A DNA stretch of 64,000 nt, from contig OZ038322.1 of assembly GCA_964035795.1 (NCBI GenBank), positions 20,376,674 through 20,440,673 on the forward strand. The letters are read 5' to 3'. Below, in pieces: positions 1 through 13,100 of the stretch. This DNA is from Pterobdella sp. o SKG-2022 (taxonomy: Eukaryota; Annelida; Clitellata; Hirudinida; Piscicolidae). Each line of letters opens with the position of its first letter. The stretch's first letter is position 1. Position numbers and translations under genes: made by a program. Below the pieces are notes generated by a model that did no database searches, had not been told where the DNA came from, and saw nothing but the letters and a program-made list of their open reading frames with translations.

Positions 1-144
1 TGACGAGCGTGAAAATCAATAAAAAAAATTCAATTTCACGCAAAAAATACTCAAAATTAGTGACTAAGAAAACAGTATACATCATTCACAAAATACATTA
101 ATATTCATTGAATCTATTAACAACTAATGAATATTCATAAAAAC

Positions 145-1818
145 CTGCATTTCCATCGAGGATGTGAACGTTGGTAGGGTGGATGTCGATATGACGAAAC
201 AAATGGTGCCACATGAAGGAATGGTAGCTTTCGGGGTGTTCCCTTGGTAGCCCTGAAGGGTGGATAGGATTTTTATTGTAGTTTTAGTGTTAATGTTGTT
301 TAAACGTCATTCAGTAATTGTTTTTTGTTTGATTTGTTCATTATTATTGTTATTTCTGAGCATTATTTGGAAAAAGTTTTCAAAATGATTTACTTTTAGT
401 ATAATGCTTTAGTATTATATGAATTAAGTTATGATTGATTGAAAGATAAAATTTGTTTGAAAATATATTCCAATGTTTACCTTGAGGTTAACTGTGTAAA
501 CAAGTTTCTAAACTGTGTAAACTTGAAGGTTAACAGCCTTATAAATACTGACAATTTGTCAAATACTCTTAAATTGATTAATTTAGTTAGTTTTTTATAG
601 AGTTTAGACTACTTTATAGAAAGTTCACCGAGCAACATCTTTGTGAGCTTAATCTTTATATATATATTTTAAAAATTGTTTCTTACAATTAATAAACCCC
701 ATTTAAACTCATATTCGATATAACCCGGAAACAGTGTCAATGCATGCAACAATTAAGACATTATAGAGCTGTTTGTAAATTAAACTTTTACATTAATTTT
801 TCCCTTTCCTTATAAAGGTAGAAAAAATTAACGATTTTGTACTTGATACATAATAAACGTGTAACAAATTAATGTAAAAATGCTAGAAACCCTTGATATA
901 AAGATGAAACAGCACAAAATGAACATTTTCAGATAAACATTCTATACCCTATCAGTTGATCTACATATACTGACGACATACAAACAATCTAACGTTGTAT
1001 TTTTTCAAACATTGTTGAAAGTTTATAATTTTAGAATACTTAGTTGGTAAAAGCAAGAAAAATTTCAGAAGTGTGGGAGCAAGGAATCTTGAATTTATTA
1101 ATTTGAATTATGGTGTTAACTTTATCTGGCAGTCATATTTAAAACTTAACTAATACAAAATAGCTTGTTTTTAATCACGATATAAGCAGTTCATATAAGC
1201 GGGATTAGCCTACTCCATTTACTGGAACACAAGAACAATATATAAAATAGAAGTTATTCATGATATATATAAATAGGTTTTTTAAGTTATTTCAAAACAA
1301 AGGTTTTATTAAATTTGAAGTTTATTTGAAATATGAGTCCATGAGATGAAGTTTTGAAAGATAGGCATAATATTATTTCAAATGTAAATAAACATAATAA
1401 CGACACCCACCTACATACTCATCCATGTTGAATGTTTTGACGTATTTAAAGGACACTTCTTTTCTCTTGTGCATTTCAACCAACTTCTTATACGTTCCCA
1501 CTGGGGTGCCACCTTTGGGCATTTAGGAAAATTTGCTTTAGTTTTTTGATTATTGAAATTAAACATTGGGTTTTTTGATTGATTGGTTAATACAAAGATT
1601 TTTCTACACACATACCATTACTCATACTAGTAAAAGTTATTTAAAAGAATTTTTCATGGGTAGATAAAGGTATTTTATGAAAGCTCGGTATTACCTGTAG
1701 GTAGGCCCAATACAAAATATTTATCAGCTGAGGGCTTGAAATCAAAAATCTTTTTCTTTATGTATTTTGCCGTCCATTCTGCCACTTCATCTGCATTGTT
1801 TACAATTATCAATTTCAT
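145..1818 (-). CDS. GNPDA: glucosamine-6-phosphate isomerase (deaminase), 5' part, three exons
   Basis: Converts glucosamine-6-phosphate to fructose-6-phosphate plus ammonia in the cytosol, linking amino sugars to glycolysis. Three minus-strand exons join in frame: 1818-1695, 1512-1411 and 252-145 (334 nt, 111 codons plus one base). The start is the ATG at 1818-1816, giving [15 protein letters not shown], the usual N-terminus of the family. Diagnostic pieces are [15 protein letters not shown] (sugar-phosphate loop, spanning the exon 1/2 junction), [20 protein letters not shown] (exon 2/3, containing the catalytic-region NMDEY) and [10 protein letters not shown]. Donors are GTAATA, GTGGGT and GTTTTT, all followed by AG acceptors in the paired exon. 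The rest of the gene, including the second half of the active site, lies left of the window. It is divergent from aminopeptidase A, with about 2.2 kb between them. The family call is firm; I cannot tell GNPDA1 from GNPDA2-type. Confidence 0.93.
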
Positions 1819-4000
1819 TTTCACTCTGAGAGCAGATTTTATTTATGACAAATATAAACAAAATTATAAATAAATTGTTATTATGAAAGTCCAATTATTA
1901 TTATATGACTAGCTAGACGGCTGAAAACATCTATTTAAATGCAGTTTATGCGTTCAATGCTGGGCATATGACACTACTTTTGAAAGTGTATTTAAAATAT
2001 GAGCTACTCGTAATTATCACATGATGTTGTTAGGTGGCTTGAAATAGCACAGGGTATGTACTAGGAATAAAAAAGTTCAAGTTTATATAAAAAATAAATA
2101 ATAAACCAACAAATTTTTAAATTTCAGTTGTTTTTTATAAACATCTTTGAAACGAGTAGTTTATCACTAGATAAGTATTCCTCAAACTTTATAGGAGATA
2201 AAACAAAGTAAAAGTGTCTAGATGAGTTGTACAAAACATGTTAAAACTAAATTTCTGAATTCGACACAAAGGTCATTAAACTTACCCACGCAATGATTCA
2301 AAAAAAACCTTTGAAAATATCACTGATGCTTTAGCAAATAATATAAGTGATCAATTCCAATGATTTTTAGGGATTTTTTAAAATGTTTGTATTAAAAACA
2401 ACCTATATATCTTTTTTTTGGTAGTTTTGAATCGATAAGAATTATTTATTATTTTATATCTTCACAAACTCACTTGTTTACTTTGTGGAAAATTTCATAT
2501 TTTTACTATTTTTTTTACAGAGAATAAAATATTTAAAGCTTAAAACAACCTAATCGTTTTTGTTCATTCTGGATATTAGCTATAAGAACAGGCTTCCAGA
2601 CTTGATCTCTACCCTTCAAAACCCGTTTTTTTAAAGTGTATTTGAGCGAAAATTTTTTTGAAAAAAACTTTAAAAGCGCAAATGTAGTTTTGTTTTTCAA
2701 GGTAAGAAACGCTTTACCATTATCCTCATGTGTTGAAGCTATGTAAAAGGTGCTCAGAGCTAGATTATCGAATGAGACGTTTAATGCAAAGTGGATGCAA
2801 TTAAATGTTTCTGGAAAACTGTATAATTAAGAGATTTGAATCTATTAATAAGTTATACTACTTCGACTTTATAAAAGATTAACATGTCTTTTCCAAAATT
2901 GCTTTTCGAAACGGTCTAAAATTTCATTTTAAAATTTTGTAATGTTTTCAGAAAGACTTTTCATTTACAATTGCTCAAATAACCTCAACTTTTTCACAAA
3001 CATTGGTATTCTTTTAGTTTTCCCAAGTTACTAGTTACGATTCCTTTTGACATCGAAAGATAGAATTACTTATTGCCCCAACTTAATATATGAAAATGAA
3101 GGTAAATCGGAAAAATTTACATAAGAGAAACAGAACGAAATGCCATGACCAAGTGAACAAAACAGGATCTTAAACGTACCAAAACCAGCCAAACATGTTT
3201 TCATTAATTCCACACACAGGCTCGTGTGGAGGTCACGAGAAAAGGATTAGAAATCTCAGATAAGGTTAATAAACTTTTTCATAAGCCTTAGGATTGTTTA
3301 TTTTAAGTGAAAAACTTTTTTAAAAAAATTGCTTTGCAAAATTACTGTTGTTACCCTCACTGATCTCGGTCTATAATAATAACTTAAACTCATATGGGAG
3401 ACATTATTTTAGATAGCTACTAGTTTTCAATAAAGCATTTGATAAAGTCACATTCAAAATCATTCTGTGTGAAAGTAATGGATAAACTGGAAACATTAAT
3501 TGGACAAGCCCTAAAACTTGAGCTTTTGAGTATCAAATGGTTAATGTGGTTTTTTGAGGCACTAGAGTGTTTAAATAAATCATCTTATTGAAAAAAGTCA
3601 TGTTTTGAAAGTGTTGGAATTAAACGGTACGAGTTAAAAATTTTTTAAAAATTTTCTATTCAGTTTTTGCAGCTGAGCTGCTCTGAAACTGTGTAAAACA
3701 CATAAAAAACTAATATAAAGTAAATAACACTGAAAACAATTGCATATAAGCACAAAAGTTTTTGAAATTGGTACGATGAGTTACGTAAGTTCAAGTTGTA
3801 ACATAAATGCGGAAATATATAAAAAAAGAGATTTGAGTTATAAAAAATTCAAAACTTTAATTTGACAAGGATAACAAGAGTTGGTCTGTGTTTAGGTGTA
3901 GTATTCTTTGAGGATTTTTTGTGATGGGATTTACGTTCTACGTACAATTTTTTTGATGAAATGTAGTTTTTTACAATGCTATGAAACCTTTTTCGCTCAA
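1819..4000. other. intergenic region between divergent GNPDA and aminopeptidase A
   Basis: About 2.2 kb of AT-rich sequence upstream of both divergent genes. I see no exon with credible splice signals and no recognisable mobile element. It should contain the GNPDA promoter just right of 1818, but I see no clear TATA box there. Confidence 0.5.
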
Positions 4001-4093
4001 ATCGATCACCAATAACTATTATTTGCTAAAGATACATTAATCTAGGAAAATCAAGGTTTTGATAAAAAACACTTGTTACTTCAAGTATAAATA
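4001..4093 (+). promoter_or_regulatory. core promoter of aminopeptidase A: conserved upstream block plus TATA box
   Basis: A conserved block at 4001-4045 (core AATAACTATTATTTGCTAAA) is followed by TATAAATA at 4086-4093, 41 bp before the ATG at 4127. The same order and spacing recur before copies B, C and D: block about 82-93 bp upstream of TATA, and TATA 38-41 bp upstream of ATG. With a typical TATA-to-start distance of about 30 bp, the 5' leader would be only about 10 nt. Confidence 0.75.
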
Positions 4094-4126
4094 GGGTTCG
4101 TTCTAAAAAACATAGAAAGTTTGAAA

Positions 4127-7100
4127 ATGATTTTTCTTACTTACTACGCGGTTCTTATCTTTATCGTCAAGCTCTGTGGAGGTTTGCAAAAACTTGCTAA
4201 CAAATATTATTTTAACTTAATAAATTTTCAGCTATCAAATTGATGAACATTCTTTTTCTTATTTGTTGATAGCCGAAGAAGTTGTGACAGATGCAAAGCC
4301 TTTTGAGAGGTTACCAGCAGATGTCATACCAGTCAACTATGCACTCACTTTCAAGCCTGATCTCAATAAAGGCACTTTTGAAGGAAAAGCTAACATCACC
4401 ATTAAGGTATTTAAATTATATTATGACATTAATATTTTGAATTTAGCATATATTTTTTATTTACAGTTTAAAAAGAATACAAATATAATAACTGTAAACA
4501 GTGTTGGTTTAAACATATCTGATGTCCAGTTTTCTTGTGATGGAGGTTGATTCAATTTTTTAGCTATAAAAGAAAAAAAAATAAAACAATATTTTATTCA
4601 CTTTAAGAATTTTTAGAAAAAAATCTTTCGAGTTTATAATTACTAGTAATGAAATGACGCTTCCCGCAAACTACGTTAATGTTAATTAACTGAACAATGA
4701 GTTTATTTAAAATTTGATTATTATATTTTTAGACTGTGTAAAAATCAGTTTTTGACTATTTGATATTTTTGTGAGTCTATTGTCAATGCATTATTCACCG
4801 TATATCCCCCAAGTCAGCATCAAAACTTAAGTCAAATTGTTCTCTATAGACAAAGCTAAAATACTTTGGTTTTTTATGTATCTGTAAAAGTTTTAAAATT
4901 ATTAATATTTTTTGACCAATTTCATAAAAGTACGATACGATAGGCCGTAGAACTTTAATGATCGCGTGAAACACGTAGCTCAAGTTATAAAAACGAGATT
5001 AAACATCTTAGAAGGACTGTATAAAAACCAAAAAGCGGTTTTGTTAAAACTTTTTTGAATTTTTTTTACATAATTTTCATGCAATTTTTAGTTGAATATG
5101 TATTTCACGCTTGGAACTTTAGATATTAACTATAAGAAAAGCCTTAAAGATTATACTGTTGTACATGTTTAGCTACTGGGGTTGACAACTGTTGGTCTGA
5201 ATAGATAAATGCAGTACAACAATCCACTAGGCACCGCATTGAATTTTTTTTTGAACGGTAGTTTATCAAGTCAATTTTTTGCTCTTTATCTTAAAATGAA
5301 ACAACTCTTATGCATAAAAAAACTAATGAACTAGTTTACCGTTAGATAAGAAAATGAGATAGTTGCTATAAAAACGACACGAAATAAATTAATTGGACCT
5401 TAGTGAAGACCAATTAGTATACCCTGAAGCTTCTTTAGGTGCAAGGAGAAGCGTCGTTATTCTTCCTTGTTGACTTACCTACAAGTCATTTATTCAATAT
5501 ACGCAAATAATCATTATAACTAATTTTAAAAATTCAAGTAAAATAAAGTTTATAATCAAATCATTCAATATGTTGCATGAATTTAATGAGAAGTCTTATA
5601 AACAGAATATGCACAAATAGCATAAAAATTGTATGAATTGAAATGATCTCATATTTGTATCTGTATACTCTAAATAATTAAATCAAGCATTATGCCAATG
5701 TGTTTTGACTAATATGAAATCACGAGTATATTGATTTGCATTTATTACTGAAATTTTTGAAAAATAATATACTGTTATTTATGAAATTTTAAAAGTAATT
5801 TGTTTTTTATAGAGATCAAAAATAGTGCTGACATCGAGTATAACAAGGATGACGATACTGTCAAGTTTGTCTTCAAAGATGAAATTACGGTATGGTATAT
5901 ACTGAATATAACAAATTGTATCTTCAAAATCTTTTTGTACTTTCAGGAAGAGTCGGGAGTATTATCAATGGCATTTGTAGGAATTTTAAGGGATGATATG
6001 GAAGGTTTTTACAAAATTAAGTATAAGGTTGATGAAGAAGAAAAATTATCGGCAGCCACTCAATTTGAGGTGATCTATTTTGATCTTTCCAAAAATTCAT
6101 TTAACATAGCTGATTGTATCAGTATATAGATATATGAAATGTTTTTCATAAGCCCACGGATGCAAGAAAGGCCTTCCCATGCTGGGATGAACCGGCTCTT
6201 AAAGCAACTTTTGATATCACTCTGATCGTGCCGTGTGATCGACTTGCTCTTTCTAACATGGCTAGTTTTTGAACGATTTTATGTTTCAACTTTTTTTAGA
6301 TGAAATTTCAAAGCAGTTTTTGAAAAAATAAATGAATGTCATAGCAATTACAATTCTCAATATAAAGTGATATCTGTATAGCGCTTTTAAGTATAGCATA
6401 AAGTGCTTTGCAAAACTAAGAAACATAATGTGGATTTGGTGCTAACTTTTGACTCGACCTGGGATCGAATCCAACAATTATGATAGTTGGTGCTCTTCCA
6501 ACTGTCAAACGAGCCAAAAATTATCCCAATTATTTTGTAGAACTAGAAACCCGTCTTCAATTTTTAAAAATTATATCCTTCGTGAAACATTAAAACAACC
6601 TCTAAAAATGTTTTCGCAAAATTTTTTATAAGCCATTATACAAAAAAAACTATATTCAACAATTCAATCAATAAAACTCAACTTTACTTTGAGATTTTCA
6701 AACCTTGAATAAAGCTTCAAAGCTTATGGAATTTCACTAAACTTTTCGTAAATCGAACTTACATCGTCAACTAATTATTCGTTAAAGCATAAAGACCTGT
6801 ATAGTTGACAGTTAACATATATAGCAAATTTTAAAAAATATAAAAATTACTTTTGTATTAAAATGACGAAATTTTTTTTAACAAAATGTCATTGCAGCCA
6901 GTAAAACAAGAATCAAATAAAGATGGCTTGAAAACAGTGGAATTCCAACGATCGCCTATTATGTCAACATACTTAGTAGCAATGGTGGTGGGAGAATATG
7001 ATTATGTTGAGACTAGAGATTCTAATTCTGTTCTCATCAGGGTTTATACCCCTCTTGGAAAAAAAGAACATGGAAAATTTGCTCTTGAAGTAAGCTTTAA

Positions 7101-10100
7101 ATCAACTTATGTACCCTTAGTTGGTTATTCAAACTAATATTCAAGTTGACGTATATTTTCACATATCAACAAAAATCGTGTTTAATTTCTAATGATACTC
7201 TTCAAAAAAACTTCAAAAAAGCTTAATTCATAAAACTAAGAATATTAAATTTCTTTGAAAAATTTTTTTTCTTTTCTATTTACAACTCTACATAAAGGTA
7301 GCAAATAAGTCCCTGCCCTTTTACACGGAATACTTTGAAATTCCATACCCTCTTCCTAAATTGGATCTTATTGCCATTCCTGAGTTCGCATCTGGTTAGA
7401 GATTTTTGATATTTCTCGATAACCGTTAATATTTTAAAACACAAAAGTATGTAATTTAGTGGCATCAAAGCGATCAAAAATGGATAGATTATTTTTCAAG
7501 CAAGATTTATGGAGAATAAAATTTTTGATGGTATAAATGACTGGCGACTGAATGGCTAGAAACACAAACGCTAGAATGAGAAAAATTAGATAGAACTCAA
7601 ATAATATTTAAATGAAAATTAATTTAATGAATAACAATTCCTAGCGTCTTTTGTTAATTATATTTGTTGCTTGATAAATCTTTTTTTTGCGTTAAGCACA
7701 TTTATTATTGGTTAATCATCATTTTTATCAAATTGTTGGACCAATAGCGAATTCTATCAAACATTTTTGAAATGTAACTGTAGTTCAGTCGTGAAGTTGA
7801 TGCAACATGTTTGAACATACATATAAAATGTTGAAGCTTCAAATGATGATAAGAATCATTTAAAAGGAGCAATGGAGAACTGGGGTCTTGTGACTTATAG
7901 AGAAATGACTTTGTTAGTGGATCCAACAGATTCATCGGTCCGAAATAGAGAAAGAGTGGCTACAGTAGTGGGCCATGAACTTGCTCATCAGTGGTTTGGT
8001 AACCTTGTGACAATGGAGTGGTGGAGCGATTTGTGGTTAAATGAAGGGTTTGCTGCATGGGTCGAGTACCTTGCTGTAGATTTATGCTTTCCTGAGTTTA
8101 ACATTTGGAATTCTTTCATAACTTCCACTATACACAATGCTTTGGACAAAGATGCATTAAAGAGCAGCCATCCAATTGAGGTTCATTATTGATATAGAAT
8201 CATCGTTGAATATGTTTTAAAATCATTAGTAAAAACTGTACATTTTTGATATGTATTTATCATTACCTTATCTTAAATGTATTAACAAAGAACCTTATAT
8301 ACTGAAAATTAAATTATCTATCTGCGTTTTCATTAAAGGTTGAAGTTAAGAATCCATCAGAAATAAAGGAAATCTTTGATGAAATATCTTACAGCAAAGG
8401 AGCATCTATCATTCACATGTTGCATAACTATCTTGGTAATGAGGTATCTAATTATTTGTATTTCTACTTTTTAAGTCATAAAGGGGTTTTCTTCATTTGA
8501 ATTTAAATCTTTTCCAAATTAATATATTTTGATAAAAATTTTTGATATATGTTTATAATTTGTCAATAAACCATAGTTTCATGAAACTTTTGAGCATTAT
8601 CAAGGACATGAACAACTGAACGCTTACTTTATTTAGAAACAACTTTCAATTTTATGATATAAACGAATTAATTATAGGATTTCAAGAAAGGTCTACGATT
8701 ATATTTGAAAAGCCATCAATACAATAACACTAAAACGGAAGATTTGTGGGCAGCTCTTTCAAAAGTAAGCAACGAGTCTATAAAAGATATTATGAGTTCC
8801 TGGACCACAAAAATGGGCTACCCAGTCATCACGGTAGGCTGAATATAAATTTGTCTTGTTTTTCATGCAAATTCCTTTCAAAAATTATATTTTTAGTCTC
8901 GTAATAACATTTAAAACAAGGTGGAAGAGGTGAATAAAGATGGCAAAATAAGTTTGAAGGTGAGTCAAGAGAGGTTCATTGCAGATGGGTCCCCAGATGG
9001 TTGGTCATGTTCTGCTTGTGTTTTGCTGATCATAATTAAATTTTTTTCTAAGTATTTTGAATTATTTATGTTGATTACATTTGTCAAAGTTTCATTTTTG
9101 TCTTGAACCCTGGCAATGAATTAAAAAAAAAATGCCTTTGAAACTACAGAAGACAACTATAAATGGATAGTGCCATTAGTGGTGAATACTTCTATGGGTA
9201 CTAAAAAAGCTCTTATTAGAAAAAAAAATGAAATTGTTGAGATCAAAGAAGATAATCATAATTACCCTCTTAGAGTTCGTTATTGTTTTCCAATATAATT
9301 AGTTACATACTTTTTTTCCAATGAAAACTGATTCTTTTATTATTATCTCAAAACTTTTTTTTTTTATTTTTGCTTAGAAAACTTTTCAATTTGATCTTTT
9401 TGTTAATCATTAAAATTGTAACTGTTTAGATAATACACTCTTACTGTGCTTAAATGCATCAATGTTGTTTAATCAGGTGAATGAAGGAGCAGTAGGTTTT
9501 TATAGAGTGCAGTACGTTGGAAGTCTTTTGGAAAAGCTTCTTCCTAAAATTTCAACCTTTGATCCTATTGATCGATTGACTATTCAGAATGATCTATTTG
9601 CTCTGGTAAGCATGTTGTTTTCATAGGATTTTTTGAACGTATCTAAATTATTAGTCTTTATGCTGAAAACTTTATATTATTCATTGTTCATATATATCCA
9701 ATATTTTTCTTTAGTTACTTATTAAGTCCTAAACAAATGGAAATTCTCTATTTACCAACAGAGTGCAGCGGGTAAGGCAGACCCAGTAGATATTTTAAAA
9801 CTTGCTAAAACTTATTCAAGTGAAAGAGAATACGCGGTGTGGGATAGTCTGGATTACAATCTCAAAGTTCTTTACGCCCTTTATCAAAGCACTGATTTTA
9901 TTGAAAAATACGAAAAGTTCATGATAGATCTGTACACCCCTCTTTTCAATTATGTTGGCTGGGATGCTGATAAAGAGGAAGGTAATATTGATTTTATTAG
10001 TTTATTTATTTTTCAATTTTACGACCAATTATGAAAAATTGATTTAAAAACACTTTTATTAAATGAATCAGCTAAAATCTTCGATAAGTAAGTCATACCA

Positions 10101-13100
10101 GAATATACGGCCGTACAATCCCAGTAACTGGGATTGACAGCAGTCGACCCAGATTATGGATATAATTATAATTCAGAAAATAAACTATTAATTTTAAACA
10201 AATTTTTATAGACTGCCACTTCGATTTAACGTATTACTTGAAATTTTCAAAATCAATATTCGCCGTTTTTACTCTTGGCTAGTTTGTCTTGCCGTTGTCA
10301 TAAACAAAGATTGATCTTTCGGCAAGCAAAATGACAACACTACCAGATTAATAATAATTTGGATATCTTCTACTATAGTTTACCGTTATCAAACTTTCAT
10401 CAAACAAGCAGCTCAGATTTGGTGCAATTTAACGTCAGATGCCCATGACTAAAGCAAATGTTCATGAAAATAATGCTCACGAAACAAACAACTGAATTAT
10501 TTTATTTTTGAGAAAAACTGTCGTGATTTAAAAAAAAACATAATTTAGCTTCTTATTAATGATTCTATTCTGGTCAAGCCATCGAACAAAAAGTGCTCAA
10601 GTCCGTCATGCCATAGGATTTTTGGACCTACAACGTTTTATTTGAAATTTTGTTCAATGATTATAATGTACAAGTTTTCAGAAATTTTTTTTCAAATTTT
10701 TAATTTATCAATTAAGTCACACCTCCTGTGCAAGACTTTTTCGTCAAAGATAGTTCACTAGCCCTTGTAAAAAAACTATTGTCTACGAGGCTATAGGTTT
10801 TTGACTTGAAACTTTGTTTCCAACAAGGATGAATTTTTTTTGGAAAAATAAATTTGTTGTTAAAAAAAATGGATAAAATGGGTAATTTGTAGATGCAACC
10901 GCAAAAATAGACTCGAGGGTAATGAATATTTTAAAATGAACATTAACAACAAAAATAATATCTGTGCAACTTTTGTGAACTCAAAAATTTATGGTGATAT
11001 CAAAAAATATTTTCATCAAAAGACTTGTGAATATCTAGTTTTTTTCTTTCAGTATATAGTTATCTCTTTATGCAGACCCATTGAAAACACTGCTCAGAAA
11101 CATTGCAATAATTACAATGGGCAAATGCAACAATCAAGAAGTGGTAGAAGAAGCCAAAAAACGTTTTGAAAATCAAGATAAATCTCCACTACCTAGTGAC
11201 CTCAAAGTTGTAGTAAGTGCTTTGCTTTCACGTGGTCTTGCTTGAAGTTTTACTGAGAATTTAATTAAGCATGCATAGTTAATAGGTTTTTCTCAAAGAT
11301 ATATTTTGTCAAAATTTTTTTAATTTATGAAATGTTGTGAACTAAATATATGTCAAATGCATGATGCCAGGTGTACAGCACTGTAGTGAAGAATGGCGGG
11401 GAAGAAAAGTTGAATAAATTGATGCAGGTTCTATTAAGTTTATATAGTTTTTTTGCTTATATAAAAAGATAAATTTTGAAACTTGAAGATTAGCTTAAAT
11501 GAATTCAATTAGTCTTTTTGGGATATTCATAATAGTTGAGATTGAGCTTTTTTAAAAAAAATTATAGTTTTTAGTTGGTTCTCCGGCAAGACACCAATTA
11601 GCTTGTCCTTCAAAATCACTTTCCGGTATTTTTGCTGAAAAAGTTCAGTTACGTGAACGCGTTAACGCTAAATTGATCGAAGGTAATGTTTCCGCAGCTG
11701 TCCGTCTAGTCGCGTCAGACAATACGATGCATGATGTCAGGTGTACAGCACTGTAGTAAAGTATGGTATCATGATGATGCTACTTTAGAGGACCGGTTGA
11801 AAAAATCATTCATGACCTAAAAAGCATTATGCCTGCCCTTTCTATGATCATCCTTGAAATAAACGCGTCAAAATCTGAAGTTGTAAACTTAAATCTAGAC
11901 GCGGTCGACTTCCAGGACGTCTTGGAAAAAATACGAGGCATACTGAATGAGGTCCAAGTCACCCTTTCTGAGAAGCTTTTAATGCTCGGCCCACCAATTT
12001 TTAGCTGCGCCGTCAAAGACTCATTTTCAGCCAAATACTCCAAGCTGCTAAAAATGATTGGTAGATTGTAATATCTAAATCCTCATCAAGCTTTTTTTCT
12101 CTTTAACAATAGTCTTGCAATACCCAAACTGCTTTTCATCCTGAAGTGCTCCTTTAGCTATCGCGAATATGCGCCTTTTGAAGAAATATGAACAAACGCT
12201 TAGGGAATGAACTGCCCAAATTGGAAATATTGATTTTGATGATACAGGCTGGTTGCAAGCAAAACTTCCAGATATACATGGGAGAATTGTTCTTTGTTCA
12301 CCCTCCGAACTTGCACTCCCAGCTTACATTTCCTCACACGTAGCATGTCGCACTTTGATTTCTGATGTACTCAATAACACTAATGAGCACCGGTCAGAGG
12401 TCGAATTCAATGTGGCGATAGAAGCCTGGGTTGAAAAAGATCTTCAGATTCTCTCCAACCCTGAAACAATGCAATTGGGATGAATCCATGAGTGTGTGTA
12501 GCGTCGTACAGCCAATTGAAAAAAACTTTGAGTCAACACAAACTTCCATTTTTAGTATCTGCCTCACTTTATTGCTCCAGTGACTGAACTGTGCCTAACT
12601 CAGCTACGGGTGAGCTGCTAGACAACGAGTCTTTCAGGATTGCGATATTCCTCTGTCTTGGTTTGCGTTTATGTTAGCCGCAAAAATGTCGTTGCGGAGC
12701 TCAAGTAGACGTTTAAGGCAGCTATCCGTTATCCTGCAAATTAAGTGCTAGATGCATCCTTGGTCATCAGGCACTGAACGATTTAATCAAACGCACTTTA
12801 GACAAAGCTGGATTTCCAAGTCAGCTGGAACCGGTAGGGGTTGATAGAGGAGACGGCAAACGACCAGACAGGCTTACCATTTTTTTTTACAAGGCTGGCA
12901 AATGCCTCATTTAGGACGCTACCTGCTCTGATTCTTTTTTGACTTCCTTCTTCCTTCATAATGTTGCCAATCCCAGCTCAGTTTTACAACAAGCAGAAAC
13001 GGCGAATATACAAAAAAATCGAAGCCTTGCAGATAGCTATGTTTTCGTCCCGTTAGCGGTTGAAACCTCTGGTATCTTTGGTTGACATGGCTTTTTTTTC

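Noticed and set aside
1411..1611. 66-codon minus ORF over GNPDA exon 2
   Set aside because: It is in the wrong frame; the real exon (1411-1512) reads in another frame and gives clear GNPDA sequence.
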